40,155 bases of DNA from an uncultured Prevotellaceae bacterium (GTDB lineage Bacteria > Bacteroidota > Bacteroidia > Bacteroidales > Bacteroidaceae), in assembly GCA_900318585.1 (NCBI GenBank), contig ONKY01000042.1, positions 1 through 40,155 on the forward strand, given 5' to 3'. Shown here one piece after another: positions 30,995-40,119 of this stretch. Each line of letters starts with the position of its first letter. Positions within the stretch are counted from its first letter, which is position 1. Under the pieces are notes generated by a model. It did not search any database and had not been told where the DNA came from. It worked only from the letters and a program-made list of their open reading frames with translations. A program made the translations under genes and the position numbers.

Positions 30995-32221
30995 TTACTC
31001 CATTTCCATAGCCTTAATGATCTGGCCCTCGGTCTTAGGAGCCTCAACACAATTCTCCCAAGCCTCGTCCAGCTCCTGCTCAGTGAACTGACGCTGGCCA
31101 CGAGCCATAGCAGTACCGGTGTACGGACCATCAGTAATGGTAAACTTCATGTATACCTCACCGGCACCAGCTGCATGAGGATATGCAGTAGCATTACCTG
31201 CATACGAACCAGTAAGAGGTTCAGCAGCGGTCACTGTCTTGCCAGTCAAGATGTTCACCAGAGGATTCTTCATCCATGTTCCCCAAACCTTCCAGTTCAC
31301 AGGCTTGCCGTATGCATCACAGTGCTTGTGCAGGTTCACACGAATGGTATAAGTACCTGACTTCACAATCTGCTTCGGGATGAAGAGGTGCTCCATCAAC
31401 GGGTCAGTCTTGTTACAGTGGTGGTAAGAGTCGATATCCATCCACCAAGTGTAGATCGGGTTGGGATAGCCACCAGGACGGACTTCACCCTTCATGTTAT
31501 TCCAATAGATTTCCTTACCGCCAGGAGTAACCAGGTAAAGGTCAACGTCCTTCTGCTCATCGAATGTCAGGTAGATGTGCAGGTCATCGGGATTACCGTG
31601 GATGTAAGGATCATCGGGAGTCGGGGGGGTAACAGGCTCATCAGTACCAGGATCGACCACCGGCGGTTTCGGTGTATCATCAGGCGTAGGCTCTACCTCG
31701 GTCAATGCTGCAATTTCGCAGTCATCATTCTCTGCCGTTATGACAATCGGGAAGTCGGTGTTCGTGGGACTTACATACTGGATAGGAATAATGTACGTCC
31801 ATTTTCCAGTAGCTTCATCATATTCCACCGATGAAGTCATGCCGTCATACTCCTCTGCACGAGAGAGAGGGAATATCTCAAAGTACTCGTTCAGTCCGGT
31901 AATACCGGCAAAGATACGACGAAGTTTCTCGTTTGAAACAATGGTAACGTTGGCGTAAGCCACACCACTGACAACAATGGCCTCACTCAGCTTTACGCTC
32001 GAAACCGATGCTGTAGTCGTGGGAAGCGGGAATGCCTTGCCATGATAGAAGGCATTGGGTACTTTGAACCACTGGCTCTCCAGGACGGTAGGAATAACGG
32101 AAGAGTTATCCTCATCGTTGAAATCTGGGAAAAGAGCATTGTCATTAGTGGTAGTACAAGACGCAAGCGCAATGGCTCCAAAAGCCACGAGCAAGCTCTT
32201 CTTCAAAATGTTCTTTTTCAT
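30995..32221 (-). CDS. Lipoprotein of unknown function (possible DUF2135-like domain)
   Basis: 408 residues. The signal peptide MKKNILKKSLLVAFGAIALASC has a lipobox with Cys22, followed by a Thr/Asn/Asp-rich linker. Residues about 185-215 are a Pro/Thr/Asp-rich hinge (PTPDDTPKPPVVDPGTDEP). The C-terminal part has DLHIYLTFDEQKDVDLYLVT, PGGKEIYWNNM and SGTYTIRVNLHKHCD, resembling DUF2135-type beta-sandwich sequences in which a short VDLYLVTPGGKEIYW strand is followed by a metal-like region. No enzyme motif was recognised. It is last in the minus-strand envelope cluster, 75 nt after the DUF1573 gene. Confidence 0.8.
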   Translation of the reverse strand: MKKNILKKSLLVAFGAIALASCTTTNDNALFPDFNDEDNSSVIPTVLESQWFKVPNAFYHGKAFPLPTTTASVSSVKLSEAIVVSGVAYANVTIVSNEKLRRIFAGITGLNEYFEIFPLSRAEEYDGMTSSVEYDEATGKWTYIIPIQYVSPTNTDFPIVITAENDDCEIAALTEVEPTPDDTPKPPVVDPGTDEPVTPPTPDDPYIHGNPDDLHIYLTFDEQKDVDLYLVTPGGKEIYWNNMKGEVRPGGYPNPIYTWWMDIDSYHHCNKTDPLMEHLFIPKQIVKSGTYTIRVNLHKHCDAYGKPVNWKVWGTWMKNPLVNILTGKTVTAAEPLTGSYAGNATAYPHAAGAGEVYMKFTITDGPYTGTAMARGQRQFTEQELDEAWENCVEAPKTEGQIIKAMEME

Positions 32222-32296
32222 AATTGGATTGAATAAGGTAATTTGTTAATGATAGTTCTCAAGTAAGGGTAAAAGAAAGACAGAGCCTAACTGGGA

Positions 32297-32743
32297 TTAG
32301 TCTTTTTCATAAACTTCTGCCCACAACTCCAACGGAAACGGAGAGTTCTTGGCATTGCTATGGACATTGACGATACGACGTACCTCGCCGGTTCCCACCT
32401 TGGAAACATCCAGCTTCAACGTCACTTCGCCTTTCTCACCAGGCTGGATGGGATGCTTGGTAAATGTAGCCTCTAAGCAGTCGCAGTGAAACTCCACGTG
32501 ATTAATCACCAGCGGGTCGGTACCCGTATTGACAATTACGTAGGTTTGTTTCACCGGTCTAGACTTAGGCGTCAAGTCCTTGAAGTAGTAGGAGTTCCTT
32601 TCCACGGACATCTCAGCATTCGTCTTAGGCGTCTCCACCATCTTCTCGCGCGGCTTGCTGTTGCTTGTACCTTTACCACCTTTACAAGCCCCCATGGTCA
32701 GCACCACGGCAGCAGAAAGGGCAAATGTCAGTAGCTGTTTCAT
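32297..32743 (-). CDS. DUF1573 lipoprotein
   Basis: 148 residues. A lipoprotein signal MKQLLTFALSAAVVLTMGAC has Cys20. Residues about 50-148 match DUF1573, an immunoglobulin-like fold common in Bacteroidota: YYFKDLTPKSRPVKQTYVI, then VINHVEFHCDCLEATF with the characteristic Cys-Asp-Cys, then PGEKGEVTLKLD. The role is unknown; it is usually found in periplasmic or surface proteins. It lies between the OmpA-like gene and another lipoprotein gene, all on the minus strand. Confidence 0.88.
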   Translation of the reverse strand: MKQLLTFALSAAVVLTMGACKGGKGTSNSKPREKMVETPKTNAEMSVERNSYYFKDLTPKSRPVKQTYVIVNTGTDPLVINHVEFHCDCLEATFTKHPIQPGEKGEVTLKLDVSKVGTGEVRRIVNVHSNAKNSPFPLELWAEVYEKD

Positions 32744-32766
32744 GTCTTCTATTTTAAAGTAGTAAA

Positions 32767-32806
32767 GGGAAAGGACCCGACTTTTTAGAGTCGCGACCTC
32801 TCCCCG
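32767..32806 (-). terminator. Possible terminator after the OmpA-like gene
   Basis: GGGAAAGG (32767-32774) can pair with CCTCTCCC (32797-32804) with one mismatch, and inner CGACT/AGTCG arms are present. On the minus strand TTTACTACTTT follows. It is weak, so partial read-through to the DUF1573 gene is likely. Confidence 0.35.
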
Positions 32807-32850
32807 TTCAAGTTATCGCCACAGGACTTACGCCCTGTAAAAAAAGATTA

Positions 32851-33975
32851 TTATTCTGCAATACAGATAGTGACACGGTTCAGGTCGTTCTCTGCGAACG
32901 GCTGAACACGAGAGCCGTGGCTGTCGTAAGTGATACGATCCTCAGCAATGCCATACTGCTCCTTGAGGGCCTTCACAACCACGTCAGCACGGAGAGCAGC
33001 CAGACGGTCATTGATCTTGTCGTTACCGGTGCCAGCGTCAGCATAGCCGTTCACAACGACCTTAGCCTTCGGATACTTAACCAGGTAGTCGGCAATATCT
33101 TTCACCTTCGGAGCTTCGCTCTCACGGATGTCGGTTTTGTTGATCAGGAAGAAGATATCGCGACGAATCGGCTCAATCTTCTCAACCACGGGAGCAGGTG
33201 CGGGCTCGGGCTCAGGCTCCACATAAGGCTCGGGCTCGGGTGCGGGGGGAGGAGGCAGCACAGTAGTGTAGCTCGGACCCAGGTTTACCTTCAGACCTAC
33301 CAGAGCGTTGAAATACCAATCAGCATTGTCAGCTTTCTTAGAGTTATACTTATCGCTCAGGATATTAGCGTTACCGGCAACGGTCAGGGCAACAGCGTCA
33401 CTAAGACGGAAGCCTAACTCCAATCCGGCACGTCCGAAAGGCAGCACCTGTGAACCGTCCCAGAGGTAGTCCAGATTGTAGTTCACAATATTCTCACCTT
33501 TATCAGCCAGACGCTGGGCAATCACCTGCACGTCGTCATTACCCCAGCCGATGTTGGCACCGCCGCCGAGGAACAAGTTGACGTTAAGTAGGCGCTGGGG
33601 ATCCCAGCCGCCGATAAGGTTCGTCAAGTTGAACATCAGGTCCACACCAGGAGCAACATAGTTCCACTTGAAATTGTCGCTGATACCAGAACGGTAGCCG
33701 TTCCATCCACCCTGCGACTGCCAGCCATTCACCTGAAGGCGAGCGGCGAGGACAGGAGAGAACTGGTATCCGAGACCCAACTCCACATTGGGGCTGAGCA
33801 TCTCAGAGAAGGGTGCCTCAGCAAGCGTGTACTGAAGACCGCCCTGCACATTGAGGAAGGCGTGCTTCTGGAACACGAGCTTAGTGCCATCAGGCAGTTC
33901 CTTCGTGGCCTGAGCCATTGCAGATGCGCTCACAGCAAGGAGGGCAGCTGCTAAAATTGTCTTCAATGATTTCAT
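32851..33975 (-). CDS. OmpA family outer-membrane protein
   Basis: 374 residues with signal peptide MKSLKTILAAALLAVSASAMAQ. Residues about 25-235 form an outer-membrane beta-barrel. A flexible linker rich in Pro and Glu follows (PPPPAPEPEPYVEPEPEPAP). The C-terminal OmpA domain (about 262-374) binds peptidoglycan: INKTDIRESEAPKVKDIADY, VVNGYADAGTGNDKINDRLA and SHGSRVQPF, with the usual Asp and Arg contacts for diaminopimelate. Members of this group are among the most abundant outer-membrane proteins in Prevotella and Bacteroides. The gap to the upstream lipoprotein gene is 42 nt without a clear -7 box. Confidence 0.93.
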   Translation of the reverse strand: MKSLKTILAAALLAVSASAMAQATKELPDGTKLVFQKHAFLNVQGGLQYTLAEAPFSEMLSPNVELGLGYQFSPVLAARLQVNGWQSQGGWNGYRSGISDNFKWNYVAPGVDLMFNLTNLIGGWDPQRLLNVNLFLGGGANIGWGNDDVQVIAQRLADKGENIVNYNLDYLWDGSQVLPFGRAGLELGFRLSDAVALTVAGNANILSDKYNSKKADNADWYFNALVGLKVNLGPSYTTVLPPPPAPEPEPYVEPEPEPAPAPVVEKIEPIRRDIFFLINKTDIRESEAPKVKDIADYLVKYPKAKVVVNGYADAGTGNDKINDRLAALRADVVVKALKEQYGIAEDRITYDSHGSRVQPFAENDLNRVTICIAE

Positions 33976-34017
33976 AACAATTCTATTAATTTTGTTACCG
34001 TTATTCTAATAATCTCA

Positions 34018-34536
34018 TTAGTTGGGCAGGTTCGTACCATTACCGGTAGTATCATCGCAGTATGTCAAGTACCATTTTCCCTCACGGCGAATGGGCTTAA
34101 GCATAAATGAGATGGTGTTGGGACGGGGATCGCCCGTTTCCTTCTCAAACAGGGTGACAGTATATTTTGCAATATTGTCAACCTCACGGTCATAAATGAT
34201 ACGTTCGAGGTCGTACTTCACTCCCTTAAAGCGCGTCAGCATCAGCTTGCTCCTGCGGACAGCTTTGTCTGGCAATGTCTCAATCTGATAATTCATCGGA
34301 TTCAAGAAGTAAATCATGCCCACGGCCTCATCGATTTTGTCCTCACGCAGCTTGTCAAGATACTCATTAACCAATGCATAGACCTCTGCAGAATCCTGCT
34401 GCGACATCTCCATGTGAATCTTGGTGACGGAGTCAAGGATTTCGCCTGTCGTCATCGGTTTTTTCGTACCTTTACCGCAGCTGCCCAAGGTGAGCAGCAG
34501 AATCACGGCAAATGTGAATATGAATGATTTTCTCAT
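34018..34536 (-). CDS. Small lipoprotein of unknown function (possible NTF2-like fold)
   Basis: 172 residues when started at the ATG at 34536 (MRKSFIFTFAVILLLTLGSC), which gives a clean lipoprotein signal with Cys20. A longer frame would put 18 odd residues in front. The mature part has a helical region (TTGEILDSVTKIHMEMSQQD and DKLREDKIDEAVGMIYFL) and then strands ending in ISFMLKPIRREGKWYLTYCDD. That layout resembles NTF2-like or DUF4878-type lipoproteins, but the assignment is weak. It lies between the giant lipoprotein and the OmpA-like gene. Confidence 0.8.
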   Translation of the reverse strand: MRKSFIFTFAVILLLTLGSCGKGTKKPMTTGEILDSVTKIHMEMSQQDSAEVYALVNEYLDKLREDKIDEAVGMIYFLNPMNYQIETLPDKAVRRSKLMLTRFKGVKYDLERIIYDREVDNIAKYTVTLFEKETGDPRPNTISFMLKPIRREGKWYLTYCDDTTGNGTNLPN

Positions 34537-34568
34537 TGCGTAATACTTGCTTGTGTTTTTGTTTGAAA

Positions 34569-34594
34569 AGGGGTGCCAACGAGTTGACACCCCT
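34569..34594 (-). terminator. Terminator or attenuator after the giant lipoprotein gene
   Basis: AGGGGTG (34569-34575) pairs with CACCCCT (34588-34594), extended by CAAC/GTTG. On the minus strand CCCCTTTTC follows. The short T-run suggests partial read-through to the next lipoprotein gene. Confidence 0.6.
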
Positions 34595-34642
34595 CTGAGT
34601 TATTTATAATCTGATATTACTCAAATTACGTAAGGTCAATGA

Positions 34643-37600
34643 TTAGTGCTTATCCTTGGTCTTGATCACCTGGATGACGTACCAATCCTGGTTGTTGAAG
34701 TTCACCTTCGTAGCCTTGTTGAAGCGACGATCCTTGAAGTATACATACTTCGGAGCAGCAGGTGTAGACTTAACAATACCAGAAGCATCAGCATCTGCGT
34801 AATCCGCACCGTAAAGGTTAGCAGCAACAAGCTCGTTCACCTTGTACTCAAGGATACCGCTTGGGAGCTCACCGTTACCGAATACATAGCTCCAGTAAAC
34901 AGGTACGTAGAGGTTGAATGCACGCATATGAGCATCGGTGTTACGATAGAACAGCTTCTCACCACCAGTCCAGATATCGAGCTGAGAGTTCTTCACACCC
35001 TGACCGCTCAGGTCAGCGTACTTAGCCCAACGAGAAGCAACGGGCAGCGTGTTCACGTAGATACGACCCTGGAGCGTTGTCACGTCAACAGGAATACGAT
35101 ACTCCCACTCAACATCACCAGCCTCGAAGAAGGTACCATAGTCAGTCTCCTTAGCGTCGGTGTAGCAGTCGGTACGAATCTCATCCAGCAGAGCGCTCGT
35201 GAAGGTAATCTTATCCTCTGCGGTCTTGCCAGAGCCATAGTAAGCATTGTCAAGCATCACATCGTAGTAAGAAGCCACAATCTGAGACTTAGAATCATCG
35301 TTAGTCTTCTTAGTCAGCGTGTAAGGACGCCAGTCAGTCCAACCGAAGGTAACCTCAGTAGAAACTTCCTTGTTCAGAGCATCCTGCTCAAGCTTCTTGG
35401 TACCAGCAGTGAAGTAAACCGGACGATCAACGCGGAGGTTGAAGAAGCGGCTACGCTGCGGGTCGAAGATCTCATAGCAGCCAACATTACATTTCGTGCA
35501 GACAGCGATATCGTTGTAAACGGTCTCAATGTAAGCGGTGAATGCACCCTGCTTGTAACCCCACTTCAGGTTCTCGAAGGGACCGAAGTCAGAGCCCTTG
35601 AAGTTGTTGCAATCGCTCTGAGCATTCAAGATGTCCTCAGCAATAGCATTCTGGTTGTAACGGAAGTAGTTGTTACGCGGAACAATACCACTCTTAGAAG
35701 CAGCGGTCTCAATCAGACCCTGAGCCTTAGCAGTACCCCAGTCAGCCTTGTTGTTCTCGAGCTGGCAGATAACGATAGGCTCATCATAGATGATTTCCAG
35801 TGCGGGGTTGTAACCCATCACATCATCAGCATCCTTGCCAGTGAAGAACGACCAGTCGTTCGGGATATCGTAGCCCACCTCACGGATAGCAACGATGTAA
35901 GTACCACGCTCAACAGACTGAACCTTGTTGTACAGGCTCTTGATGTCCTCAGCAACTGAAGAGTGATGACCATCGGTGTAGAGTTTAGCGGCAGAACCAG
36001 ACTTAATCTGCTCATAGATAGCCTCCATGTAAGCACGAACCTCCTGGTTATCAACAGTAGTCTTATACTCCCAAGTCTGGAGCTTACCCTTGCTGTTCTT
36101 GTTAGCCAGTGCGAGGGTGTACTTCTTACCGCTGTAACCACGTGCCTGCCATACCTTGATAGCGTGGGTCTTACCGTTGTTCTCATAGCGGAAGGTATCA
36201 GCCATAGAGCGGCAGTTGAACCACTGACCGTCGGTCACGAAGTCAGCATCGAAGTCAGCATTGTGCTTCAGAGTCTTGCTGGGCAGCGTGAAGTAGAACG
36301 AAACCTTATCCTGAGAGAGGTTGGTAGTCTCCTGGATACCGGTCACATCGCCAGTGAAGCCGGGATAGGTAGCATAGATAGCACCCGTGTAAGGATTCTT
36401 AGAGGCAGCGTCAGCCTTCTGAGCATACTTCACAAGGTTGGTGAACTTCACACCATCCTGGAAGAAGAACGACATATCCTGGATATAGTCGGTTTCCTTC
36501 AGGTTATCGTAGCCCTGATCCAGAGCCTGGATAGGAGCATTCACGTGTACCTCAAATACATGGTCGCCTTCAGCGTCGAAGTTCTTCTTATCGCGAACGT
36601 CGGAAGAAAGGTTCTTCTCACTCTGATACTCGTACCAGTAAGCGAGCTTCTGACCGCGCATGTCACCAGCAGCCCACTGCAGTTTACCTGCGGGGATAAC
36701 CAGCTTCACGTAGATAGGATCAGCGCTTGAGAGGTTACGCGGAATAAACTTAACCCAAGTATAGATAGAGTCGGTAGAAACACCAGTGTAAGGATTAACC
36801 TTAGCGATGTACTCAATGTACTTCTCGTCGGTCTGAGGATCAGAAACAGCACCATTGATATAAGTGTGAGCGGTAGCATCATTGTAAGAGCCAAGTGCCC
36901 AGTAAAGCACATTCTGCTGCTTAGCAAGGATATCATTGCCGAGCTCTACACCCAGGGGATCATGCAATGTAATACCAGAAGGAGCAGAAGAATCATCCTC
37001 AGTACCCTCAAAGCCAGTGTAACCAACGTGACCAGCGAATGCCTTGAAGTACTCCTGTGCAAAGCCGAGATTAGCCTGAACAGCCTGCTCCAGAGTCATA
37101 CCAGTGGTCTTGTAAGTCTTCTCAAGGTTCTTCACCCAAGTAGCCTCATCATAGAAGTTGTGAGAGCCCTCAGGATACTCAATGTAACGCTTTGCGCCGA
37201 GGTAGTTAGGATTGGTCTCGAGCATGTAGGTCTGATCGAACTTAGCCTTCGACAGCTTCACACCGGTAGCGTCCTCAATGTAACGCTCGAACTGATGCCA
37301 CTGTGCCCAAGCGAGACCAGAAAGCGTGTAGCTATCAGTCTCATAGCAACCCATGAATACGGGAGCGTCGTTAGCACCCAGAGGAATGCGAGCATAGAGG
37401 TCTTCCTGGATCTTCTCCACGATGCGGAACTTCACATAACCCTTCAGCAGGATGTGCTCCTGACCAGCCTCTCCCTTGTAGCTGCTGTTGTGTACCAGCA
37501 TAACACGTACGATGGGCTCACGGCCAACAGAAGAGATATCCTGATCACCAGTGGTCTCACCAGTCTCGGGATTAACAACGCGAGCAACGATGGTATTACC

Positions 37601-39985
37601 AGTGTGATATACACTCAGGTCACGGCCAATGAGAGAAGCGTGCTTACTCTGCTCGTCGTTGTAGAGATCAGACTCATAGTCGACGAGGGTGTACTCATAG
37701 TGCAGACCATACTCCTCCATCTCCTCGGGAGTCAGAGCGTAGTCGCGGCAGTAACGGGTACCGAAACGGTAAGCGTGGGTCTGGATGAACTCGTCGAGGT
37801 TGATACCCTTCTTGTCGTTGTAAACGAGCTGGTGGGTAGCAGCGCCTGCGATAGCCTCCTCAGGAGTACGATACAGGTGGTTCTGCTCAACCATGTTGTG
37901 ATCCATCTCACTCCAAGCCTTAGCAATCTTGGTGTCGGGCATAGAGTCAGCCAGTGCGAGCAGCTGGATGAACGAAGGCAGCACAGCAGCGTAGTCAGAA
38001 GTAACGGTGCGGTTCTCGCCCGTGATCTGAGCAGCTACGAACGGCATACGAACAGAAGCCTCATTCACACCGAGGTCGTATGAGTTAACAGCGAAAGAGC
38101 AATCATTGTAAGCGTTGTAGTTGATACCATAACCAATATAGTCGGGATCAACATCGTCAGAGCCGTAGCCCTGCTCGTTCAGAGTAACCTTAGCAGAACC
38201 GTAACCATTCTTAGCATCGAAGGCGTCGATGAAGTTCTTACCCCAAGTATTCAGGTAAGCCTGGACATCCAGATAGAACTTAACGTCGAGGATACCATTC
38301 TTAACCATGTCGTTAGACAAGGTAAAGGAAGGATTGGTCCAAGCCTCGTCAGAATAGAGCAGCTGGGTCTTGCCATCCTCAACCTGATAACGGGTAACGA
38401 GGGTCATATAAGGATAGTTGCAGTAGAACTGCAGGGTCTGACCGTCGATGTTAGCCGTATTCGGGTTCAGGTGATAGTAAGCGTGAGTAGAGGGGAAGAT
38501 ATCCACATACTTGTAGTACTTGTAAGCGAAGTTACCGTCGAACAGAGTGGGATTCTCCTCACGTGCGATATAAGAATAGGTATCGCTGTACTCACCGAGC
38601 TTAGCGGGCAGGAAGTTCTCCAGACCGTCAGGCCAGTGGATACCCTCAACAGTGGTATAGTTGGTGCCACGTGCATTGGCCCAACGCTCATAGCGGTCAC
38701 CACGTACCCAGTAGTCAGCAGAAGACTCGCGGTCAAGAAGGATAGGACCATCCTTGCCATCCCAACCATCGTACTTACCACCCAGATCCTTAGCAAGCTT
38801 AGCCAGGTCAGCTGCGCGCTGTCCCTCGGTACCGAGCTTGTTGTTCATGCTCTGGAAGTCGGTCACATTGGGATCCAGGAAGATTTCAGGCTGACGAACC
38901 ACGAAGGGCAGGTCAATAGCCTCGATACCACCCAGGTAGTACTTGGGCTTCGTAACGATGCTGGTCAAGCCACGCTCAACCAAGAAGTTCAGGATGTTGA
39001 CGTTGTCAATCTTCAGACCGTCAAGAACAGCAGAGAACTTTTCGTCCAGAGCGCTGCTAGCCTGGTTGATCAGGATCTTCACCTCACCGATAGAGGGAGC
39101 ACCGTCAATCTTATCCTTCATAGCATCGAGAGTAGCCTTCATACCTTCGAGAGCAGAAACGCGGCCGGTCAGACCGTCGATCAGAGACTGGAAGTCAGCG
39201 CCAGAACCGGGGGTAATGGCGTCAATCTGCTTCTGCAGATCCTCAACAGTCTGAGCCAGCTTGTTCAGCTCGCTGTTATCAGACTTACCAGAGAGAGCCT
39301 TCTGCAACTGCTCGATGAGCTTCAACTGCTTGTCGATGTTGTTGTTAGCAGTAGCAATGGCACCCTCGAGGGTCTCATCAGCCTTCTTCAGGTTAGCGAT
39401 CTCACCGTTGATGCCGTCAATCTTACCATTGACACCGTCAATCTTACCGTTGACACCGTCAATCTGGCCAGCCAGCGTAACGAGCGTAGCGTCGATGGTG
39501 CTGATGTCGCTGATCACCTTATCAAGGGCAGCCTTGTCAGCCTTCGTGTCGAGCTGAGCTCTCAAGGTCTCGATAGCAGCCTGGATCGTGGCAATCTGAG
39601 AAGCGGTAGCCTCAACAGCAGCCAAACGAGAAACGGCAGCAGCGAGCTCGGTCTGGAGGGCATAGTTCTGTGCCTTCACCCAGTCCTGAGTAGCGTTGCC
39701 GTCCAGGTCAGTCTTGTTAGCCTTGGTGTCCATCTGTGTCTGCAGGGTGTTAACCAGCGTGGTGAGGGAGGTAATCTTGTTCTCCAGCTCAGCCTTAGCT
39801 GCGGTCAAATCCTGCGCCTTGACATAACCAGCGTTCTCCAGGGCTTGGATTTGTGCTTGTAAGGCCTTAATCTGACTCTCATGGTTGTTGAGATCGTCAT
39901 CGTAATCCTTACAAGACGTAAACATACTCATAGAAGCTATGAAGAAAGCTCCCATAAGCAGAGTACTAAATAATCTTTTTTTCAT
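34643..39985 (-). CDS. Giant surface lipoprotein with N-terminal coiled coil
   Basis: 1780 residues. The signal peptide MKKRLFSTLLMGAFFIASMS ends in a lipobox with Cys25. The residues after it are KDYDDDLNN; an acidic stretch right after the lipid Cys is the known export signal for surface lipoproteins in Bacteroidota. Residues about 33-300 are coiled coil, with heptads and many Asp, Ala, Leu, Gln and Lys, including three copies of a seven-residue unit (KIDGVNG type). The rest (about 330-1780) is a long beta-rich region with no enzyme motif that I recognise and few Cys, apart from a CTKCNVGC cluster near residue 1490. The N terminus resembles the family named after the N-terminal domain of PL29 lyases, but no lyase domain is evident. 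It has its own strong promoter. It may be a stalk-like adhesin or an S-layer-like component. Confidence 0.85.
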   Translation of the reverse strand: MKKRLFSTLLMGAFFIASMSMFTSCKDYDDDLNNHESQIKALQAQIQALENAGYVKAQDLTAAKAELENKITSLTTLVNTLQTQMDTKANKTDLDGNATQDWVKAQNYALQTELAAAVSRLAAVEATASQIATIQAAIETLRAQLDTKADKAALDKVISDISTIDATLVTLAGQIDGVNGKIDGVNGKIDGINGEIANLKKADETLEGAIATANNNIDKQLKLIEQLQKALSGKSDNSELNKLAQTVEDLQKQIDAITPGSGADFQSLIDGLTGRVSALEGMKATLDAMKDKIDGAPSIGEVKILINQASSALDEKFSAVLDGLKIDNVNILNFLVERGLTSIVTKPKYYLGGIEAIDLPFVVRQPEIFLDPNVTDFQSMNNKLGTEGQRAADLAKLAKDLGGKYDGWDGKDGPILLDRESSADYWVRGDRYERWANARGTNYTTVEGIHWPDGLENFLPAKLGEYSDTYSYIAREENPTLFDGNFAYKYYKYVDIFPSTHAYYHLNPNTANIDGQTLQFYCNYPYMTLVTRYQVEDGKTQLLYSDEAWTNPSFTLSNDMVKNGILDVKFYLDVQAYLNTWGKNFIDAFDAKNGYGSAKVTLNEQGYGSDDVDPDYIGYGINYNAYNDCSFAVNSYDLGVNEASVRMPFVAAQITGENRTVTSDYAAVLPSFIQLLALADSMPDTKIAKAWSEMDHNMVEQNHLYRTPEEAIAGAATHQLVYNDKKGINLDEFIQTHAYRFGTRYCRDYALTPEEMEEYGLHYEYTLVDYESDLYNDEQSKHASLIGRDLSVYHTGNTIVARVVNPETGETTGDQDISSVGREPIVRVMLVHNSSYKGEAGQEHILLKGYVKFRIVEKIQEDLYARIPLGANDAPVFMGCYETDSYTLSGLAWAQWHQFERYIEDATGVKLSKAKFDQTYMLETNPNYLGAKRYIEYPEGSHNFYDEATWVKNLEKTYKTTGMTLEQAVQANLGFAQEYFKAFAGHVGYTGFEGTEDDSSAPSGITLHDPLGVELGNDILAKQQNVLYWALGSYNDATAHTYINGAVSDPQTDEKYIEYIAKVNPYTGVSTDSIYTWVKFIPRNLSSADPIYVKLVIPAGKLQWAAGDMRGQKLAYWYEYQSEKNLSSDVRDKKNFDAEGDHVFEVHVNAPIQALDQGYDNLKETDYIQDMSFFFQDGVKFTNLVKYAQKADAASKNPYTGAIYATYPGFTGDVTGIQETTNLSQDKVSFYFTLPSKTLKHNADFDADFVTDGQWFNCRSMADTFRYENNGKTHAIKVWQARGYSGKKYTLALANKNSKGKLQTWEYKTTVDNQEVRAYMEAIYEQIKSGSAAKLYTDGHHSSVAEDIKSLYNKVQSVERGTYIVAIREVGYDIPNDWSFFTGKDADDVMGYNPALEIIYDEPIVICQLENNKADWGTAKAQGLIETAASKSGIVPRNNYFRYNQNAIAEDILNAQSDCNNFKGSDFGPFENLKWGYKQGAFTAYIETVYNDIAVCTKCNVGCYEIFDPQRSRFFNLRVDRPVYFTAGTKKLEQDALNKEVSTEVTFGWTDWRPYTLTKKTNDDSKSQIVASYYDVMLDNAYYGSGKTAEDKITFTSALLDEIRTDCYTDAKETDYGTFFEAGDVEWEYRIPVDVTTLQGRIYVNTLPVASRWAKYADLSGQGVKNSQLDIWTGGEKLFYRNTDAHMRAFNLYVPVYWSYVFGNGELPSGILEYKVNELVAANLYGADYADADASGIVKSTPAAPKYVYFKDRRFNKATKVNFNNQDWYVIQVIKTKDKH
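39407..39469 (-). repeat. 21-bp tandem repeat in the coiled-coil region
   Basis: Three adjacent 21-bp units (39407-39427, 39428-39448, 39449-39469) differing at one to a few bases each, with common core CCGTCAATCT on the plus strand. They encode seven-residue units DGVNGKI, one heptad each. Confidence 0.9.
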
Positions 39986-40086
39986 ACGATTAAAAAATTT
40001 AAATTAATAAAAAAAACTAAATGTTGATACTTCTTTCTTTCTCTCAATTTTTCATTGCTTCCCCTAAAAGGAGTCGCATTTTTGGT

Positions 40087-40119
40087 GCAAATATAGACAT
40101 AAATCTGAAAACTTGCAAA
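40087..40119 (-). promoter_or_regulatory. Promoter of the giant lipoprotein gene
   Basis: On the minus strand TTTG at 40119-40116, a 20-bp gap, then TATATTTGC at 40095-40087: a full match to the Bacteroidota promoter. The leader would be about 95 nt and AT-rich. The sequence from 40120 to the window end is AT-rich with no gene. Confidence 0.8.

Noticed and set aside
39407-39469. Possible CRISPR-like repeat
   Set aside because: Units are directly adjacent, without spacers, and encode coiled-coil heptads.
34646-39862. Several 400-residue plus-strand frames opposite the giant lipoprotein gene
   Set aside because: The minus-strand gene has a signal peptide, a coiled coil and a promoter. The plus-strand frames have low-complexity Leu/Val/Ser-rich sequence and no such signals.
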